A stretch of 64,000 nucleotides of DNA from Silene latifolia (lineage: Eukaryota > Streptophyta > Magnoliopsida > Caryophyllales > Caryophyllaceae). Shown here piece by piece: positions 58,639 to 64,000 of the stretch (position 1 is its first letter; every line of letters begins with the position of its first letter). The position numbers and the translations under genes are program-made. The stretch lies in NCBI RefSeq assembly GCF_048544455.1, contig NC_133534.1:89991637-90055636 (forward strand), read 5' to 3'. The notes under the pieces were generated by a model, which saw only the letters and a list, made by a program, of their open reading frames with translations, did not search any database and had not been told where the DNA came from.

Positions 58639-60214
58639 CTAATCTTCCATCATAACATCACTATCATCATCTTCCTCAATAGAAGTGGACTCATCACCAC
58701 TTCCCTCTTCACTTTCTTGTTCACTTTGTTCATCATCCTCTTCTTCTTCTTCTTCACTATCCTCTTCATCAATGCCATCAACAACCGCATCACCGACAAC
58801 CTCATCGTCACCTGGACTCTCATCCCTAGATGCACTCGGAAAGAAGACTTCCATATCCGCCCAACAAGGCAAAGGACATGAAGGATCAAGGAGTCCTTGC
58901 CTAGCTAAATGAAGGAGTGGTGGATATTGGGCTAAGTAAGGATATTCCCGATCCTTGAAAGCTTGCTTGTGCATCTCTTGCATAAGAAGAGTCATAAAAT
59001 CTTTGCTTGCTTCAACACCTTCGGGTTTGAACTCTTGGTACTTGAAAGGATAGGGTGGTGTGACAATGGAAGAGGAGGGCATTTCAATTTCATCCGCCCT
59101 TTGTTGTCGGATAATGTATTCGGCCTCGTTTGAGAGGGGAAGGAGATAGTTGGTCCGATGGACACTTAAACGACAAATCTTCGAACGCAAAGTAAAAGAT
59201 TTAGCCTCACTAGTGAGCCACCCACACTTGGTGTCAAGAGGGTTATGAGAGACCCACTTGTATTTGTTTATCATAGTATCCAAATCAATGAGATGACCAC
59301 CCTTTTTCGCCACATACTTGCTATCCTTGTTGAAGTTCGGATCAAAGTATTTAGCAAAAAGAGTGACTAGACCTACATTTACAATAACGGCAGTGCCTTG
59401 CTTCCCACAATCAACATTTAGCCATCTATCTACCAAAAGCGTTAGAGAGTTGAAAGGCTTGGTGAATTCCCTTCCAATGTTTAAGGCCGACTCAAGAAGA
59501 ACAAAATTGAGCTTGGTAAAGTGGTTGGTGTCTTTTCTTGCAATGATGGTGTTCCCTATGACCTTGTGCCACACTCTAATGCCCGGATGGTCGACTAATA
59601 GAGCGCTACTAGAATGATAGTTCTCAAACTTCCTTCCGGAAATCGCCTCCCAAAGAGGAGCGGGGTCATACTTGCCAACATTCTTGAAATAACTATGTGA
59701 ATCATGAAGACCCAAAGCTTTACTCATTTCCTCAAAGAAGATGCGCCTACTAACATTAGCTAGGCGGAACTCGATGTTTTCCATAGTCTCAACCTTTGTA
59801 ACTTTCAAAGAACTCAAGAATTCTAAGGTAAGGGAGGGGTATGTCAATTCTTTTGTTGCAAACAATTTTTCCAACCCCATGGCTTTAAAGAAGGCTCTAG
59901 TTTGCTCAAGGACACCCAACTTATCTAAGGCATCTTCACAAATAAACTTGGTGGATAGAAAGGATTTCTAGTAAACTTGGCAAAAGTCTCCCTATGGGAT
60001 TTGGAAATGAAAATTACCTCCGGATAGTTGAAAGTTAAGCAATTTTCGGAGTAGTAGATGTTGTTGCTTCCAAGGGAGGTTTTTCTTGTTGCACTTCCAA
60101 GTTTGAGGTAGCTACCACCATAGCCAATGAGGCTTTCTTTGCTTGAAGACTCTTTTGTCTTGTTGAGAGTGACTTTACCTTTGGTGCCTTTGTTGCTCCT
60201 TTTGTCCTTGCCAT
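58639..60214 (-). pseudogene. E7 ORF1 with frameshifts (Athila ORF1 / putative plant transposon protein)
   Basis: Starts MARTKGATKAPKVK at 60214. Compared with E1, one base is missing near 60030 and another near 59950, so the N-terminal ~60 residues and the main domain lie in different frames. From 59919 the frame is open for 426 residues to the acidic tail DDDSDVMMED. The domain matches E1 (LGVLEQTRAFF, LLVDRWLNVDCGKQGT, HRTNYLLPLS.EAEYII). Function unknown. Confidence 0.82.
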
Positions 60215-60520
60215 TGATACTTGAACCAAGAAAAGAGTGAAAATCTTCAATTTCCAAGTGTACCCAAATCGATTTTAAGATGAAAGGCTTTGCCTTTATA
60301 AATTCAAAAATCGACTCAAAGGTTGAAGATTTTGCTGCTTGGTTTGATTTTTGTTGAAAGAGGAGTGATTAATTTTTGTTAGAAGGATGTTTTGATTTGA
60401 TTTTGATGAATGTGGTTGAGGAAATCTTTTTTTTGTGATGGAGAGGATGAGGGTTTTGAGTATTGGGGTTTATGGGTAGTGTTTTGAATGAAGGAATGAA
60501 AAAATGAATGTGGGAGGGGG

Positions 60521-60526
60521 TTTATA
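60521..60526 (-). promoter_or_regulatory. Putative internal TATA box upstream of E7 ORF1
   Basis: Minus-strand TATAAA followed by CCCCC, about 305 bp upstream of the ORF1 ATG and just downstream of the array, at the same distance as in E1. Confidence 0.42.
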
Positions 60527-60549
60527 AAAGACCCGAAAATTTTGAAATG

Positions 60550-60945
60550 CAGGGGGAAGACGGGCGGCTTTCCTTCGGTACGCCCGGATTCTGTCTGTTC
60601 TGGGTTGAGAAATCCTAGCCTAAAGACGGGCGTCTTTGAGAAAAGACACTCGGATTGTTCAGCTGCGGGACGGGCGTCTTTCAGGGAAGACGGGCGGATT
60701 CCTTTCCAGAGATTTTCTTGTTTTTCTCAGCCAAAAAGACGGGCATCTTCTCTTGCAGGCCAGGAGTCTTTTTGAGGACGGCCGGATTCTTTTGCAGGAC
60801 GGCCGGATTTGCTAACAGTCCCAATATTTCAAAAATTCAGCTCATGAAGGACGGACGGATTCTGACCAAGACGCCCGGGTTGCCTGAAGACGGGCGGGTT
60901 CGCTTGAAAACGCTCGGATTCTACCCCTTTTACCCGGATTCAGTT
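60550..60945. repeat. Six-base-arm inverted-repeat array upstream of E7 ORF1
   Basis: Many units such as GACGGGCGTCTT, GACGGCCGGATT and GACGGGCGGATTC, in clusters with about 20-bp pitch, as in E1 and E2 at the same place. Confidence 0.82.
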
Positions 60946-61253
60946 CCATCCGTGTACTTGCATATCCCGCGTCATTTTTCATTCTTCAAAATCTCGTGTT
61001 CTTCATTGTGGGGGCACTACTAAGGTATGGATAGCCTAGGCAGTTGCTATCCCCACACTAAGCTAAAGCACTACGCATTCATTAGTCCCTCCCTTACTTC
61101 TCTCAAACATGATAATTATATTGATTAAGGCATGAAAATCCAAAAATGACAAAAATATGCAATATGAGAAATAAAATGCGAGTTAGGAGTTAGAAATATT
61201 TACAAATGGTGGTTTAGGGAGGACTCCACCAAACTCTCATCCTTAGTGAGATG
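60946..61253 (-). other. E7 spacer between gag-protease and array
   Basis: Matches the sequence after the gag-protease stop of E1 and after pol of E2 (GGTGGAGTCCTCCCTAAACC on the minus strand). No gene. Confidence 0.7.
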
Positions 61254-64000
61254 TCATGGGGGCATGTCCAAGGTGTTGTTGATGTTGCTCAACAACTTGA
61301 AGAAGTAATCAAAAGCTTGTTCATTGTCATGATAAAGATCTTCAATAGATCTTTGCCCTTGTTGTCGGTATTGATCGATAGCATTACCAATATAGGGATT
61401 GAAAATCCCTTCAAACTCATCGTCCCAAAGACCATAAACTTCATCTACCTGATCACTAAAGATCTCTTGAGTTGATAGAGACAACTCTCCCATTTTCTTT
61501 TCTTGGCCAATGGGGCCATTTTCTTCATTGCTTGACTTTGGTGAGCTTTGCAAGCTCTCTTTGTTATAATTCACTTGCTCTTTGAATGGAGCATCTTCAA
61601 TTTTCTTCTTCCGTTGGAGTTCCGACTTCTTCCTATCATCCTTCCGGCTATAATGATCAATCATAAAACATGGTTCATGCAAACGGGGAGCTCTCATGGT
61701 CTTGTCAAGATTGAAAGTTATACTCTTATCTTCCACTTTAAGAGTGGGCTCTCCATGTTTCACATCAATCACCGCACCCACGGTGTGTAAGAAAGGTCTT
61801 CCTAGAATGATTGGAATGTTGGAGTCTTCTTCCATATCAACAATAACAAAGTCCACCGGGATGAAAAATTTTCCAATTCGTACGGGAACATCTTCCCATA
61901 TCCCTAATGGTGTCTTCGTCGATCTATCGGCCATTTGGAGTGTGATATTGGTGCATTTAAGCTCTCCCATCCCCAACCTTTTACTCACCGAGTACGGCAT
62001 AACACTCACACTAGCCCCTAGATCACTTAAGGCTTTGTTGATCGTGGTGTCGCCAATGGTACACGGTATTGAGAAGCTTCCCGGATCCTTGAGTTTTGGA
62101 GGTGAACTCCCTTGAAGTATTGCACTACTCACCTTAGTGAAGGCGATAGTCTCAAGTTTCCGGATTGACTTCTTCTTTGTGAGGATGTCTTTCATGTATT
62201 TCGCATAGGCCGGCACGTTATTGATTAATTCCGTGAAAGGAATTGAGACTTCCAAATTCTTCACAATTTCCATAAATTTTCCAAGTTGGTCATCAAATTT
62301 GGGCTTGGCTTGACGACTTGGAAAAGGAAGTCTAATCACAATGGGCCCCTTCTCCTTGACCTTGTCTTCATTTTTCTTTGATATTTCTTCTTTTGATGGT
62401 TCTCCATCCTTGGAGTTTTGCACAATTTCTTCCTTGTCACTAGCTTCCACAACTTTATCCTCAACTTGCTTCTTCGGTGCTTCATACCTTGTACCACTTC
62501 TCAAGTGAATGGCACTAACCATTTCATGTCTTGGGGGATTACTTTGAGGTGGTAATTGCCCCTTTTGTCTTTGTGAGCTTGAAGATGCTAGTTGAGTCAA
62601 TTGGGTTTCCAACATTTTGGTGTGAGCTAGGATGTTGTTGATGGTGGTTTCCTTTGCTTGACTATCCTTTTGCATTTGAGTGAAAAACTCTTGTTGATTC
62701 TTTTGCATTTGAAGGACCACTTTTTGAACATCAAAACCTTGGTCATTTTGTTGATTGTATGGAGATTGATTTTGGTAACCTTGGTTTTGGTTGTAAAAGA
62801 GTCTTTGATTTTGGTTTCTCATGGGAGGTGGGGTGTATGTTGTTTGAGGGTTTTGAACATTTTGGCTTTTGTATGAGAGATTTGGATGGAATTTGGTGTT
62901 TTCATTGTAATAGTTGTAATAAGGGGTACCACTCTTATATGCTTTGAAAGCATTCACTTGTTCATTTGTTCCCCTACATTCACTTGGGTCATGTCCCAAA
63001 GTTCCACAATTTTCACATATCCCACTTGGGATTGATGAAGATGCCGTCATGGCATTAACATGATGCTTTGGTGATTTTGAGGCTTCTTCAAGTCTAGCCA
63101 TAGCCTTTTCAAACTTCAAATTTATGGTATTAATGTGAGCACTAAGTTGAGCACCCAATTGAGTAACGGAGTCCACTTCATGCTTTCCTCCTCTAGTAGC
63201 CTTGCGAGGTCTACTAAATTGTGAGTTATGGACCGCCACTTCCTCAATTTTGTTCCAAGTTTGATTGTCATCAACTTCGATGAACATTCCATTTGATCTC
63301 ATGTTGAGAATGTTTCTTGAATCTTCATATAGACCGTTCCAAAATTGTTGTACCAAGAACCACTCGCTAAGTCCATGGTGAGGACATGAGCGACAAATTC
63401 CTTTGAACCGCTCCCAAGCTTCATACAAAGATTCTTCATCCCTTTGCTTAAAACATGTAATTTGAGCTCTTAGCATGTTAGTCTTTTCCGGTGGGTAGAA
63501 CTTTTTGTAGAAAGCTAGAGCCAACTTTTTCCAAGAATCAATTCCGAGAGTGGCCTTATCAAGGCTCTTCAACCATTGTTTCGCGGTGCCAATTAGAGAA
63601 AAGGAAATAAGACCCATCGAATTTGGTCTTGAGTTACACCGGTTTGAGAAATCGCATCACAATAATCGCAAAAAGGCTCCATATGAGAGTGAGGGTCTTC
63701 ACTAGGCATCCCCCCAAATTGGCTTCTTTCGACTAATTGGATAAATGCGGATTTGGCAATGAAATTTCAGGTTAGATGTGGTGGTGTGGGATACCATTGG
63801 GTAGGTTCTCCTCGGTGGGTACGGAATGTGATGAAAACTTAGGCATTGTGGGTTGATTTTGTGTTGTATTTTGTGTTGGGTTCTCCTCACCTTCTCTTGC
63901 AAAAGGGTTGATGAACTCAATATTTGGTTGAATGTCTACAACCTCACCAATACCTCTCAAAGTTCTCCTAGCAAGTCTTCTATTGGTTGTCAAAGTTCTT
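61254..64000 (-). pseudogene. gag: E7 gag-protease polyprotein, partial at window end
   Basis: Open for 787 residues from 63617 to 61254. Gag domain (SLIGTAKQWLKSLDKATLG, YKKFYPPEKTN), CCHC knuckle CENCGTLGHDPSEC near 63000, a Gln/Asn-rich stretch (NQNQGYQNQSPYNQQ), and aspartic protease (DLGASVSVMPYSVSKRLGM near 62000, ILGRPFLHTVGAVIDVKHG). The charged tail ends NNTLDMPP. Upstream, one T is missing near 63595 and another frame change lies near 63770, so the N-terminus is out of frame. The first ~30 codons are beyond the window. This copy keeps the region deleted from E1. Confidence 0.9.

Larger units (their letters stand above)
54920..64000 (-). mobile_element. E7: Athila-like element (gag-protease + ORF1, no pol), continues beyond window
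   Basis: Minus strand: 3' LTR 56664-54920, 3' UTR, ORF1, array, gag-protease to the window end. The layout is the same as E1: the protease tail NNTLDMPP runs into the post-pol spacer with no RT or integrase. Left flank TCGGG (54915-54919) should be the target duplication. The right end is outside. Confidence 0.85.

Overview
This window is plant nuclear DNA made almost entirely of LTR retrotransposons nested inside one another. The evidence for a plant is Ty3/gypsy Athila-like elements with tRNA-Asp-type primer sites, plant Ty1/copia elements with initiator-Met-type primer sites, LTRs with TG...CA ends and 5-bp target duplications, and a fragment of a plant mobile domain (PMD) gene. It suggests a seed plant with a large, repeat-rich genome. 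I cannot name the species. I see no intact host gene, no tRNA or rRNA gene and no CRISPR array.

Layout. E1 is an Athila-like element on the + strand, from before base 1 to 36478. Two elements sit inside it. E2 (773-12167, minus strand, Athila-like) landed in the primer-binding site of E1 with target duplication CCGTT. E3 (15154-31206, + strand, copia) landed in ORF1 of E1 with target duplication ACAAC. E3 is itself split inside its reverse transcriptase by E4 (21070-28360, + strand, non-coding LTR element, target duplication GCAAG). E1 sits in the last codons of pol of an older gypsy element, G, whose 3' UTR and LTR continue from 36479 to 49591. The 3' UTR of G also took in solo LTR S1 (36799-39094, target duplication AGTTC) and Athila-like LTR S2 (39655 to about 47046). 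S2 was in turn split by E5, a truncated minus-strand Athila-like element (41191-46633, target duplication ATAAT). G appears to have inserted into copia element E6, whose decayed RT/RNase H, 3' UTR and LTR fill 49592 to about 52845. Next come a short tandem array, a PMD gene fragment (about 53400-54914), and E7, a minus-strand Athila-like element (54920 to beyond the window end). The inferred stack is E6 > G > E1 > E3 > E4, five layers.

How the coding parts relate. The Athila-like elements share LTR bodies, leader, PBS and 3' UTR, but divide the coding capacity. E1 and E7 carry gag-protease plus an ORF1 (Athila ORF1 / putative plant transposon protein type) and have no RT, RNase H or integrase. 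E2 carries RT-RNase H-integrase plus a divergent ORF1 and has no gag or protease. They look like complementary parts that could act in trans, although every copy here carries damage.

Most unusual signal. The elements carry arrays of short inverted repeats at near-constant pitch. In E3, E4 and G the unit is the palindrome CTCGATCGAG, spaced about 21 or about 30 bp (two or three helical turns). In the Athila-like elements the unit is a six-base arm (AATCCG, AAGACG or GGGACG), two variable bases and an opposing arm. In the E1 and E7 LTRs the spacing alternates exactly 20/24 bp. These arrays lie upstream of LTR TATA boxes and again upstream of a TATA-like site before each ORF1, which suggests shared regulatory or RNA-dimerisation modules.
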